From Firmicutes bacterium UBA994 (GTDB taxonomy: Bacteria; Bacillota; UBA994), in the NCBI GenBank assembly GCA_002292025.1, contig DBBC01000155.1, positions 1 to 15,537 on the forward strand: a DNA stretch of 15,537 nt, given 5' to 3'. The first letter of the stretch is position 1, and the number at the start of each line of letters is the position of its first letter. Below, piece by piece: positions 1 to 7,389 of this stretch. Under the pieces are notes generated by a model. It was not told where the DNA came from and did not search any database. It saw nothing but the letters and a program-made list of their open reading frames with translations. A program made the position numbers and the translations under genes.

Positions 1-1731
1 ACCGGCCACAATTGTGCGCGTGCCCGCCCCAAGCCGTACCTCTAACTTAAGCAACTTGTCGGCCTTGGGCACTTTCTCAGCGGCCATGACCTCCACTACG
101 CGCAGGTCTAACTTGGCAAAATCGCTGATGTCTACTGTGGGCAGCAAGGGCGGGGTTAAAACGTCCGCCGTACCGTCCTCAGGTTCGGCATGAGACTCCC
201 ACTCAATACGCGGGAAGAGGGGCTCGCCTTTCTTGACTGACAGCCCGGCCGGAAGCAGCCCGAACTTAGCGGCGGCTAGGACAAGGACGTCCCCGTGCTG
301 AGCGGGGTCAATCCCTAGCTGCTCCCACATGCGTTGTGGCGTACGCGGCATAAATGGGTAAATCACAATAGAAATCAGGCGCAAGACTTCCGCAAGGTTA
401 TATAGTACCGTAGCCAGTCGGTCGAAACGCTGCTCGCGGGCTAGTTGCCACGGCGCGGTTTCATCGATGTATTTGTTGGCCCTTTTTGCCAACTCTAGCA
501 TCTCGTTGAGGGCCGCGCCTAATTGCAGACTGTCCATGTGCGTCTGCACGGCGCCGGACAAGGCGTCCGCCATGGCTATAAGTTGTACGTCGGGCCCGCT
601 GGGTTCGCGGTTTTCCGGGACCATTCCTTGCCCAAACTTCTCGATCATCGACACTGCCCTGCTGAGCAAATTGCCGATGTCATTGGCCAAATCGGAGTTA
701 AGGCGGTGCACCAGCAGTTCTTCTGTGAAGTTGCCGTCACTGCCGAAGGAAATCTCCTTCAAAAGGTAGTAGCGCACGGCATCGGAGCCGTACTTGGCCG
801 CCAGCTCGACGGAGGATATGACATTACCTTTGGACTTAGACATCTTGTCGTTGCCAAAGAGCAGCCACCCGTGCCCATAGACCTGCTTAGGCAAGGGTAA
901 ATTAAGCGCCATCAACAGCGCCGGCCAGATGATGGCATGAAAACGGACGATCTCTTTGCCCATCAGGTGCAGGTCAGCCGGCCAGAACTTTTCAAACTGC
1001 GGGCTCTGCTCACCGTAACCAAGCGCGGTAATGTAGTTGCTCAGAGCGTCAATCCACACATAGATGCGGTGCTGCTCGTCAAAAGGCACCGGGATTCCCC
1101 ACTGATGGGTGGTGCGCGTGACGCAAAGGTCAGACAAGCCAGGCAGCAGGAAGTTGTTGATCATCTCGTTGCGACGTGACGTGGGTTGAAGAAAGTCAGG
1201 GTTATCCGTGAGATGTTTAAGCAGGCGGTCTTGATACTTGGACAACCGGAAGAAATAGCTTTCTTCCGTTACCCACTGTACCGCGCGTCCACAATCGGGG
1301 CAGTTAGCGTTTTGCAGCTGCCGTTCTGTCCAAAATGATTCACAGTCGACGCAGTAATGCCCCTGATACTCATGTTTATAAATATCGCCCTGCTCATACA
1401 GCTTAGTGAAGATTTGCTGCACCTGCTCTATATGCTGGCGATCGGTAGTGCGGATGAATATGTCATAGGAGATGTCCAGCGTAGACCAAACTTGCTTGAT
1501 ATCCGCCACAATTTCGTCGCAAAAGGTTTGCGGGTCTTTGCCTGCGGCTCGCGCCTTGCGCTCAACCTTTTGCCCATGCTCATCTGTACCCGTGAGAAAA
1601 CAAACGTCTTTGCCCAGCATGCGCTGATAGCGGGCAATCGCGTCAGCGATAACTGTGGTGTAGGCGTGCCCAACGTGAATATTGGCGTTAGTGTAATAAA
1701 TAGGTGTGGTGACGTAATACTTATTGCTCAC
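1..1731 (-). CDS. metG: Methionyl-tRNA synthetase, C-terminus cut off by window edge
   Basis: This class I aminoacyl-tRNA synthetase charges tRNA-Met with methionine in the cytoplasm. The 577 visible codons show the HIGH-type signature HVGH at residues 19-22, a cysteine knuckle (C127, C130, C144, C147) that should bind zinc, and the KMSKS loop at residues 296-300 in the context GNDKMSKSKGN. From about residue 534 the C-terminal EMAP/Trbp111-like tRNA-binding domain begins (DISDFAKLDLRV). The gene leaves the window inside this domain, so roughly the last 60 residues are missing if it has the usual length of about 640. The start is GTG at 1731, with GAGGGG six bases upstream and the typical opening SNKYYVTTPIYYTNA. 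It is transcribed divergently from abrB, as metS is in Bacillus. No T-box leader fits the short 5' region. The identification is certain; only the 3' end is unseen. Confidence 0.97.
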   Translation of the reverse strand, partial: MSNKYYVTTPIYYTNANIHVGHAYTTVIADAIARYQRMLGKDVCFLTGTDEHGQKVERKARAAGKDPQTFCDEIVADIKQVWSTLDISYDIFIRTTDRQHIEQVQQIFTKLYEQGDIYKHEYQGHYCVDCESFWTERQLQNANCPDCGRAVQWVTEESYFFRLSKYQDRLLKHLTDNPDFLQPTSRRNEMINNFLLPGLSDLCVTRTTHQWGIPVPFDEQHRIYVWIDALSNYITALGYGEQSPQFEKFWPADLHLMGKEIVRFHAIIWPALLMALNLPLPKQVYGHGWLLFGNDKMSKSKGNVISSVELAAKYGSDAVRYYLLKEISFGSDGNFTEELLVHRLNSDLANDIGNLLSRAVSMIEKFGQGMVPENREPSGPDVQLIAMADALSGAVQTHMDSLQLGAALNEMLELAKRANKYIDETAPWQLAREQRFDRLATVLYNLAEVLRLISIVIYPFMPRTPQRMWEQLGIDPAQHGDVLVLAAAKFGLLPAGLSVKKGEPLFPRIEWESHAEPEDGTADVLTPPLLPTVDISDFAKLDLRVVEVMAAEKVPKADKLLKLEVRLGAGTRTIVAG

Positions 1732-1780
1732 AGGCGTCCCCTCTCCTAGCCTCGCCTCTGCGCGGCCCCATACCTTCCCT

Positions 1781-1809
1781 ATTATACTCGGATGGACTGG
1801 CATAAGCAA
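1781..1809 (-). promoter_or_regulatory. Putative SigA promoter of metG
   Basis: On the minus strand a perfect TATAAT lies at 1786-1781, and TTGCTT (three of six consensus bases) lies at 1809-1804, with a 17-base spacer. Transcription would begin near 1774, giving a leader of about 43 bases before the metG GTG. The -10 box is strong and the -35 box is weak. Confidence 0.55.
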
Positions 1810-1920
1810 AACTTAGCGAAGCTGCTTTTAGGCACTACGAGGCTGCGAGGTTATATCCTTTGCTTTTTATTTTTTGCTTTGCCCGCTTTAATTATATGCA
1901 AAAGTCACATCAAATACCTA

Positions 1921-1949
1921 TTGACAGCTACTGGTATTATTAGTATACT
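1921..1949 (+). promoter_or_regulatory. SigA promoter of abrB
   Basis: A perfect TTGACA at 1921-1926 is followed by a 17-base spacer and TATACT at 1944-1949, close to the ideal vegetative promoter. The transcript would start near 1956, about 43 bases before the abrB ATG. The palindrome GTATAC occurs across the -10 box (1943-1948) and again at 1958-1963, straddling the predicted start of transcription, so it could be an operator. That last point is inference. Confidence 0.8.
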
Positions 1950-1998
1950 TTATTTGGGTATACGCCTAAATCGAATCATGGTAAGGAGGGGAAATGTA

Positions 1999-2244
1999 AT
2001 GAAATCTACAGGTATTGTGCGCAAGGTTGATGAACTCGGCCGCGTAGTTATCCCCATTGAGCTCCGTCGTACTCTGGACATACACGAAAAAGACGCGCTA
2101 GAGATCTATGTTGACAGCGAAAAAATCATCCTCAAGAAGTACGAACCAGCATGCATTTTTTGCCACGATGCAAATGATGTCACTATCCACATGGGTAAGA
2201 AGATCTGCCACGGATGTCTAGAAAAGCTTGCCACAAAGGTTTAA
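1999..2244 (+). CDS. abrB: AbrB-type transition-state regulator with zinc-knuckle tail
   Basis: This is an 81-residue DNA-binding protein of the AbrB/SpoVT swapped-hairpin family, which in Bacillus represses post-exponential genes during rapid growth. Residues 1-47 match the AbrB N-terminal domain almost word for word (KSTGIVRKVDELGRVVIP, then ELRRTL and KDALEIYVD). The C-terminal half differs from B. subtilis AbrB: it carries C52-x2-C55 and C70-x2-C73, a probable zinc knuckle, which I recall from clostridial AbrB proteins. The start is ATG at 1999, preceded by AAGGAGGGG and sitting downstream of a near-consensus promoter. The reading frame is open back to 1792, but that part would contain the promoter, so it is excluded. 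The gene stands alone, opposite in strand to rsmI and metG as in Bacillus, and ends in a strong terminator. Confidence 0.93.
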   Translation: MKSTGIVRKVDELGRVVIPIELRRTLDIHEKDALEIYVDSEKIILKKYEPACIFCHDANDVTIHMGKKICHGCLEKLATKV

Positions 2245-2272
2245 CCCAAGTACAAGCTTACCCAATTATTAA

Positions 2273-2300
2273 AGGCGCCTACGCGGCGCCTATTTTTTTT
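2273..2300 (+). terminator. Rho-independent terminator of abrB
   Basis: A perfect 7-bp stem (AGGCGCC at 2273-2279, GGCGCCT at 2285-2291) with a 5-base loop is followed by an A and eight T. The 3' arm overlaps the rsmI stop codon (2290-2292). Read on the minus strand, the stem is followed only by TTTAATAATT, so it may also end the rsmI transcript, but less efficiently. Confidence 0.9.
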
Positions 2301-3138
2301 GTGCTTTTTCTTTTTGGGCGACAGCAAGGGCATAAAGCTCAGCGCGCGGCAGCGAACAAACTTGTGCGGCGTGGCGTGCCGCCTGCGCGGGAGACAAACC
2401 CTTGGCCAGCAAGCGCGCCACCACCTCTACGCCATCAAGGTCCGAAACTGGTTCCCCTAAATTTATGCCCCCTACCACTAAGACAATTTCACCGCGCAAG
2501 GGCTCCTTCCGGACCAAGGCTAACAACGAAGATAGCGTGCCGCGCTCTACATTCTCATACACCTTGGTTAACTCACGCGCTATCGCTGCCTGTCGTTCCC
2601 CCAACATGTCCAGCAGATCGGCAAGCGTCTCTGCCAGACGATGCGGTGCCTCGTAAAAGATGAGTGTGCGCTCTTCGTGTTGTAGCTTAGCGAGCACGCT
2701 ACGCCTTTCCCCGCGCCCTCGGGGCAAGAACCCTTCAAAAGCGAAGCGAGCTGTGGACAACCCGGAGATGGCCAGCGCGGCTACCGCAGCCATGGGACCG
2801 GGAATCACGGTAACTGCAATGCCTTGCGCGATGGCGTCGCGGACAAGTTCTTCGCCGGGGTCAGAGATTCCCGGCATACCCGCATCACTGACAAGCGCGA
2901 CTTGCTTGCCTGCATGAAGTGCCTGAAGGATCTCTGCGTGTTTGGCTTTACCGCTGTGCCTGTGGTAGCTAAAAAGAGGAGTGTGGAGTGAGAAATGGCG
3001 TAAGAGCTTCACGCTATGCCGGGTATCTTCAGCCGCAATGTAGTCCACTGCTTTGAGTGTGTCCAAAAGACGAGAGGAGACATCCCCCAAATTGCCAATC
3101 GGTGTTGCGCAGACGTAGAGCTTGCCTATCACGAACAC
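2290..3138 (-). CDS. rsmI: 16S rRNA (cytidine-1402 2'-O) methyltransferase RsmI
   Basis: This 282-residue SAM-dependent enzyme of the tetrapyrrole-methylase fold methylates the ribose of C1402 in the decoding centre of 16S rRNA. Family signatures visible in order are LYVCATPIGNLGD near the N-terminus, AAEDTRHSVKLLRHF, SDAGMPGISDPG, VIPGPMAAVAALAISGL (the usual PGPSA is PGPMA here), and FYEAPHRL. Two GTG codons compete for the start: 3138 (chosen here; GAGGAG only four bases upstream) and 3132 (ten bases from the same GAGGAG, giving MIGKLYV). Either gives an essentially complete protein. It is the last gene of the minus-strand run and follows ricT after a structured 134-base gap, where Bacillus carries yabA, yabB and yazA. 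The stop codon lies inside the abrB terminator stem. Confidence 0.95.
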   Translation of the reverse strand: MFVIGKLYVCATPIGNLGDVSSRLLDTLKAVDYIAAEDTRHSVKLLRHFSLHTPLFSYHRHSGKAKHAEILQALHAGKQVALVSDAGMPGISDPGEELVRDAIAQGIAVTVIPGPMAAVAALAISGLSTARFAFEGFLPRGRGERRSVLAKLQHEERTLIFYEAPHRLAETLADLLDMLGERQAAIARELTKVYENVERGTLSSLLALVRKEPLRGEIVLVVGGINLGEPVSDLDGVEVVARLLAKGLSPAQAARHAAQVCSLPRAELYALAVAQKEKAQKK

Positions 3139-3272
3139 TCATCTCCTCTTTAGGTTAGGCACCTGTAACTGTTCAGGCATCACAGTATTCAGTAGGCGCC
3201 TGCGGCATTTAGGTGCTGTCCCGAAGGACACTAAGAGTCACTAATTTTGGTGCACTTAGTGTGCTTCGTGGA
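3139..3272 (-). other. Structured gap between ricT and rsmI
   Basis: I see no gene here. Read on the minus strand it can form two short hairpins. One is TGTCC-TTCG-GGACA (3230-3217), with a cUUCGg tetraloop of the very stable kind. Upstream of it, CACTAA (3261-3256) can pair with either of two TTAGTG copies (3244-3239 or 3234-3229); the second pairing extends to 8 bp, ACACTAAG with CTTAGTGT. There is no T-run, so this is not a standard terminator. No convincing promoter for rsmI was found. GAGGAG at 3148-3143 is the rsmI ribosome binding site. Confidence 0.5.
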
Positions 3273-3995
3273 TCATTTCGCGTGCTGTTCTCCCGCGCAG
3301 TTGCGATGACACGCCTCACACTGGCAGCGATTATCTGTGCTAAGCGCAGCCAAAACTTCAGGGAGGTTGCTCTCATAGCGCAGGCAGCACATCAGCCGCC
3401 CGCACAAGCCTGAGATTTTAGCGGGGTTTAGCGATAAGTGCTGTTCCTTCGCCATCTTGATTGAAACCGGGGCAAAGTCCCCAAGGAAAGTATTGCAGCA
3501 TAATACTCTGCCGCAGGACCCTAACCCGCCAATCATCTTTGCTTCGTCGCGCACACCAATCTGCCGCAGTTCAATGCGCGTGCGAAACACGTGCGCCAGA
3601 TCCTTCACCAGCTCGCGAAAATCTACGCGGCCGTCCGCGGTAAAGAAGAAAAGAATCTTCGCGCCGTCGAAGGCGATTTCCACGTCGATTAATTTCATCG
3701 GCAGTTGATGGAGCGCGATCTTCTCTTGCGCGACGGTAAAGGCCTCTTGCTTAAAGTGCTGATTGGACGCGACCCGCGACTCATCCTCAGGCTTCGCTTT
3801 GCGCAGGACCGGCCTCAGCGTGTCGCGGCAGCTGGCGGTACTTGCCGCGCGCGGCGGGCTCACGACTTCTCCATACTCCTGACCACGTACCGTATCTACG
3901 ACGCAGAAATCCCCTGTCATAAGAGGAATGTCCCCCGCGTCGAAGTGATACACCTTGCCTCCGCTTTTAAACCTAATGCCTACTACATTCGGCAT
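3273..3995 (-). CDS. ricT: RicT/YaaT PSP1-family protein with cysteine-rich tail
   Basis: RicT is part of the cytoplasmic RicA-RicF-RicT complex that holds iron-sulfur clusters and, in Bacillus, controls RNase Y-dependent mRNA maturation, sporulation and competence. The 240-residue protein shows the PSP1 core, including MKLIDVEIAFDGAKILFFF (residues 100-118) and two related cysteine signatures, C161-x4-C166-C167 and C198-x4-C203-C204. After about residue 209 the usual ending (a PEGEG-like turn and a beta-rich stretch, from memory of the family) is absent. In its place is a short tail with C224-x-C226-x2-C229-x3-C233. The protein is about 30 residues shorter than usual. The other frames downstream do not restore the missing part, so it is not a simple frameshift. 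The start is ATG at 3995 with AGGTGAG upstream, and that site overlaps the holB stop, which points to translational coupling. Confidence 0.92.
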   Translation of the reverse strand: MPNVVGIRFKSGGKVYHFDAGDIPLMTGDFCVVDTVRGQEYGEVVSPPRAASTASCRDTLRPVLRKAKPEDESRVASNQHFKQEAFTVAQEKIALHQLPMKLIDVEIAFDGAKILFFFTADGRVDFRELVKDLAHVFRTRIELRQIGVRDEAKMIGGLGSCGRVLCCNTFLGDFAPVSIKMAKEQHLSLNPAKISGLCGRLMCCLRYESNLPEVLAALSTDNRCQCEACHRNCAGEQHAK

Positions 3996-4005
3996 ATGCT
4001 CACCT

Positions 4006-4926
4006 CTATTTCAGCGCCATGAAAAGCTGGTCCAGCACTAGGCGTTTGTTAGTGCCGGGGCTCCAACGCGTAAGTAATTCTTGCAAGTGCATAAGGCGTG
4101 AGGTAATTACGTTAAGATCTAGGCGGCGGGCCTGAGCTTCTATTTCCTCACGGTAAGGCAGCGCTAGGCACTCATTCAATGCTAGCTTTAAACATAACAT
4201 GTCCCTCATCCACAATGCGAAAAAAGTGATATAGGCGTGAATATCATCTTTTTTCTCCTCCAGACTGGCCATACGGTTTAGTTTCTCTGCGCCGGTCATT
4301 TCCATAAAGCACTGCGTCAGTGCGACCATCTCTCGCTGTTGTTCTAAAACCCCCGGCTCGAGCAAACGCAGCGCCTCCCCGGGCGAACCAAAACTAAGCC
4401 GGGCGGCTGCTTCAAGTTCTGCCGTTTGGGAACTTGTACGCTTTAGCACCAACACAGTCTCCGCTACGGTGAGGAATCCAAAGCGCAATACTTGACAACG
4501 CGAAACAATAGTCGAAGTGACTCCGGGCCTGTCTGCCAAAAGGAAAAAGACAGTCCCGGCAGGCGGTTCCTCGAGTGTGGTCAAAAAGCTGTTGGCCGCT
4601 TCGGCAGTAAACTTTTCCACGTTGTGTAGGATATATACTTTGCGCTTAGCCAAAACCGGGGCCAGTAAGACGTCTCGGGTGAGCTCCTTAATTTGGCTAA
4701 GGCGCAGACTACTGCCCTGCGGATATACCTCTCGGATATCCGGGTGTAAACTAGCCTCCGCGCGCTCTGCCCCGCCTACTATGGCTGTGGCTGCCGCACG
4801 GGCAATCTTGGTTTTGCCGACGCCGCTTGGACCGACAAACAAGTACGCATGGGCAATACGCCCCGTGTTTAGCGCCCGTGCGAGGAGGCGAAGCGCCAAA
4901 CTATGCCCAACAATACCTTGGAACAT
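4006..4926 (-). CDS. holB: DNA polymerase III delta-prime subunit (clamp loader)
   Basis: This AAA+ protein is the delta-prime subunit of the complex that loads the beta sliding clamp. The 306 residues contain a Walker A (GPSGVGKT, residues 32-39), the conserved HPDI (61-64), EAANSFLTTLEEPPAGTVF (109-127) and the SRC motif (142-144) that acts in ATP sensing between subunits. Two things are unusual. The zinc module with CxxC pairs that normally lies between Walker A and HPD is missing, leaving only a short linker. The Walker B position reads ILHNVEK instead of an acidic IDDAD-like sequence, so this subunit probably does not hydrolyse ATP. The start is ATG at 4926 because GGAGG lies seven bases upstream; a TTG at 4932 is only one base from it. 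The gene follows darA after 15 bases and runs into the ricT ribosome binding site. Confidence 0.94.
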   Translation of the reverse strand: MFQGIVGHSLALRLLARALNTGRIAHAYLFVGPSGVGKTKIARAAATAIVGGAERAEASLHPDIREVYPQGSSLRLSQIKELTRDVLLAPVLAKRKVYILHNVEKFTAEAANSFLTTLEEPPAGTVFFLLADRPGVTSTIVSRCQVLRFGFLTVAETVLVLKRTSSQTAELEAAARLSFGSPGEALRLLEPGVLEQQREMVALTQCFMEMTGAEKLNRMASLEEKKDDIHAYITFFALWMRDMLCLKLALNECLALPYREEIEAQARRLDLNVITSRLMHLQELLTRWSPGTNKRLVLDQLFMALK

Positions 4927-4941
4927 TTGCAAACCTCCAAG

Positions 4942-5274
4942 CTAGAAGCGCGTAAATTTCTCTACATCTACGACAAAGACTGTTGCGCCACCTACTACCA
5001 CTTCTATGGGATAGGGCACGTAGGACTCTGCCGCGCCGCCGCCTGCAGGCACCACAGGCGTGACCAACTGCTCGCGCGCCTTACAAGTCTCACGAATGAC
5101 GGCAAGCGCACTCTCTACTTGGTCGTCTTCTACGCCGATAAGCAAAGTGGTGTTACCCGCCTTAAGGAAGCCGCCGGTGCTGGCGAGCTTAGTGGAGCGC
5201 AACCCCTTGCTGACGAGTTTCTCGATTAGGCGCTGGCTATCCCTATCCTGTACCACGGCAACAACTAGTTTCAT
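4942..5274 (-). CDS. darA: Cyclic-di-AMP receptor DarA (PII-like)
   Basis: This 110-residue cytoplasmic protein of the DarA/PstA/YaaQ family forms a PII-like trimer that binds the second messenger c-di-AMP; its downstream partners are poorly known. It opens MKLVVAVVQDRDSQ and has the glycine-rich STGGFLKAGNTTLLIGV segment that forms part of the nucleotide site, as well as the late strand VVVGGATVFVVDVEKF. Its length matches the family (about 109). The ATG overlaps the tmk stop as ATGA, so translation is likely coupled. GAGAGGAG lies nine bases upstream. The tmk-darA-holB order is the conserved Firmicute arrangement, but the small gene yaaR usually found before holB is absent. Confidence 0.95.
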   Translation of the reverse strand: MKLVVAVVQDRDSQRLIEKLVSKGLRSTKLASTGGFLKAGNTTLLIGVEDDQVESALAVIRETCKAREQLVTPVVPAGGGAAESYVPYPIEVVVGGATVFVVDVEKFTRF

Positions 5275-5921
5275 GCCTTGACGCTCCTCTCTAACGTGTG
5301 TATTTTCTCTATTATATCACGTGTTACGCTCGCGGGGTCACGCTCCGCGTCAATCTCCACGATGCGTTCCGGGAACATGGCCGCCAACTGACCATACCCC
5401 GCCACCACTTTAGTAAGGTATGGGATACCGCGCGCCTCGATGCGGTCAGGCCCGCTGGCAGTCTCGGCCTGCTTGGCTCGCAGGCGCGCACAGGCGGAGG
5501 CCACGCTGACCCTAAAGGTCACTGTAAGATCGGGCAAACACCCCTGTACAGCCACTAAATTAACGCCATAAACATCGGTAAGCGGCAGGCCTAAGCCTAG
5601 ACCTTGATACACTAGGCTTGAATCAATAAAGCGGTCGCAGATAACGAAAGTACCATCGCGCAAATGGGGGAGAATGACTTCCTCTACATGCTGCGCCCGG
5701 CTGGCCGCATACAAGAGCATCTCCGCGCGAGAGCACATATTGGCATGACGATAGGAGAGAAGTATGTCGCGAATAACCTCCCCTAGCGCTGTGCCCCCCG
5801 GCTCACGCGTGAAAAGCACTGTCTTCCCCTGTAGCCGCAACTCGCGCAGGAGTGCCTGTGCTTGGGTAGTTTTGCCGCATCCGTCTGGTCCTTCGAGCGA
5901 GATAAAAAGTCCTCTACTCAC
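5271..5921 (-). CDS. tmk: Thymidylate kinase
   Basis: Thymidylate kinase converts dTMP to dTDP with ATP, an essential step of dTTP synthesis. Visible motifs are the P-loop EGPDGCGKTTQ near the N-terminus, FTREPGGTALGE (substrate binding), ICDRFIDSSLVYQG containing the DRF/DRY-type motif, and a LID stretch ending in GPDRIEA. The start chosen is GTG at 5921, which gives MSRGLFISLEGPDG and has AGGTGA five bases upstream. The frame is open to a TTG at 5936, but that has no comparable site. The chosen start overlaps the end of the upstream decarboxylase by 8 bases, and the stop overlaps the darA start, so the three genes should be expressed together. The length of 216 residues is normal. Confidence 0.95.
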   Translation of the reverse strand: MSRGLFISLEGPDGCGKTTQAQALLRELRLQGKTVLFTREPGGTALGEVIRDILLSYRHANMCSRAEMLLYAASRAQHVEEVILPHLRDGTFVICDRFIDSSLVYQGLGLGLPLTDVYGVNLVAVQGCLPDLTVTFRVSVASACARLRAKQAETASGPDRIEARGIPYLTKVVAGYGQLAAMFPERIVEIDAERDPASVTRDIIEKIHTLERSVKA

Positions 5922-7317
5922 CGTTTTCACCTGCAATCACCGGTATTTGCCCCGTAGGAGTGATGCCTTTGCAGTTCCCGCCTGCACTTAGCAGGGCGCT
6001 TATGTAGGCAATGTCCCCCTGTCTGACGCGCTGACCAGGCCATAAAAGTGGCGTGCCGGGCGGGTAAGGGGTCAGAGGTTCTGCGCATATTTCGCCCCGC
6101 GCATCAGACAGAGGCACCCACTTACGCAAACTGTAAAATGCTTGCCGTGGTGTTAGCACTGGCACTCGCTTCTCCATTTGTTGTGGCACCAACCGCACTT
6201 TGGAAACCACTGCCGCACGAGGCAAGTCCCGAGCAAGGATGGCAAGTTTGTCCGCTCCTTCATCGCTTTCAGAGAGCCCTACGACCAGCGTCACCGTGTA
6301 AAAGTCGGCCATTTCCGGCACCAACCCGTAGGCGCGCATCGTTCTCTCCAGCGCAAATCCACTCATAGCGAAGTGGCGAGCATCAAAAACGACTCGCAGA
6401 GGGTCTTGCTGCCAAGCCGCGGGAAAGGAGACGGCGGGAAGCAGCGCACGAAGCTTATCCGCATGCCGGCGGGCTAGACAAAAACGCGCCGCGCCTTCTG
6501 TCGCCAACGTTTTTCTTGCCAAATCCAGTGAGGCCAGCAGCAGGTAAGAGGGGCTAGTGGACTGCACCAGCCGCAACGCCCGCTTCAGCGGCTCTGTGAA
6601 GCGTGGGTTGAAGCAGTGCACCCACGCCGCCCCTGTCAGAGCTCCGCCTGTTTTATGCACACTCTGCACCACTATATCAGCTCCTGACCGCACTGCGGAT
6701 TGCACCGCGGTGTCGCTGACCAAGAGATGGGTGCCGTGAGCCTCGTCTACCAGCAGAGGCACTCCGTATTCCTTGCAGAGATTAGCAATTGCGGGTATAT
6801 CGCTGCACACCCCGTGGTAAGTGGGCGAAGCCGCTGCCACCAGACTCGCTCGCCTCTCCGCTAAACACGTGCGCAGCGAAGACATCGTGTACCCCATGGG
6901 CAAAGCCAGTTCGGGGTGCAGCTCCACCGGCAGAAATATCGGCCTTAAGTCTCCCAGCACACACGCATGGTGAAAACTCTGGTGCGCCGTCGCGGGCAAA
7001 ACAATGGTGCTGCCGGGCGGAGCCAGAGCCAGCACACCGGCAATCACACCTGCAGTACTGCCGTTAGTAGTAAAGTATGTAGCTTCTGCACTCACCAGCA
7101 CTGCGGCCAGAGCTTCAGCGGCAGCTAAAGGGCCCTCAGGCGCCACAAGATTATCTAGCCCGGCCAGCTCCGTCAGGTCAAACTCCGCCATATGCGCAGC
7201 AAAAGATGGGTCCAGTCCGCGTCCGGCCTTGTGGCTAGGCACATGATAGGGGTAAAGACCTTGCGCACTATGTCTGGCGATGGCATCCCACAACGGAGCC
7301 TCTTGTTGTTTTTCCAA
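5914..7317 (-). CDS. Orn/Lys/Arg decarboxylase family protein (YaaO/SpeA type)
   Basis: This is a PLP-dependent fold-type I amino acid decarboxylase of 467 residues, the short single-chain form found beside tmk in many Firmicutes. It shows YPYHVPSHKAGRG near residues 22-34, TNGSTAG (84-90), SPTYHGV (164-170), DEAHG (191-195) and SVHKT (219-223), where K222 should form the Schiff base with PLP. The C-terminal domain with PYPPGTPLLWPGQ is present. The substrate (lysine, arginine or ornithine) cannot be told from sequence; B. subtilis SpeA is an arginine decarboxylase of this family, so polyamine synthesis is plausible. The start is TTG at 7317, with AGGA upstream. The 3' end overlaps tmk, and the MATE gene ends 73 bases upstream with no terminator seen between. 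Confidence 0.92.
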   Translation of the reverse strand: MEKQQEAPLWDAIARHSAQGLYPYHVPSHKAGRGLDPSFAAHMAEFDLTELAGLDNLVAPEGPLAAAEALAAVLVSAEATYFTTNGSTAGVIAGVLALAPPGSTIVLPATAHQSFHHACVLGDLRPIFLPVELHPELALPMGYTMSSLRTCLAERRASLVAAASPTYHGVCSDIPAIANLCKEYGVPLLVDEAHGTHLLVSDTAVQSAVRSGADIVVQSVHKTGGALTGAAWVHCFNPRFTEPLKRALRLVQSTSPSYLLLASLDLARKTLATEGAARFCLARRHADKLRALLPAVSFPAAWQQDPLRVVFDARHFAMSGFALERTMRAYGLVPEMADFYTVTLVVGLSESDEGADKLAILARDLPRAAVVSKVRLVPQQMEKRVPVLTPRQAFYSLRKWVPLSDARGEICAEPLTPYPPGTPLLWPGQRVRQGDIAYISALLSAGGNCKGITPTGQIPVIAGENGE

Positions 7318-7389
7318 AAGTTCCTGCCTCTCTCTTAATGGCGCGCGCCTCTCCGTTTGGCGGCACCGTTCTGTCCTATGTTAGGCCCC

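Noticed and set aside
1732..1780. A T-box riboswitch upstream of metG.
   Set aside because: Only about 43 bases separate the likely transcription start from the GTG, too short for a T-box, and no T-box consensus is seen.
1792..1998. A hydrophobic N-terminal extension in frame with abrB, suggesting a membrane-anchored AbrB.
   Set aside because: It contains the TTGACA-N17-TATACT promoter, its own ATG has no ribosome binding site, and the internal ATG at 1999 has an excellent one and gives the standard AbrB N-terminus.
3143..3380. A frameshift explaining the altered C-terminus of RicT.
   Set aside because: Reading the other two frames downstream gives no sequence resembling the missing PSP1 ending, so replacement is more likely than a single indel.
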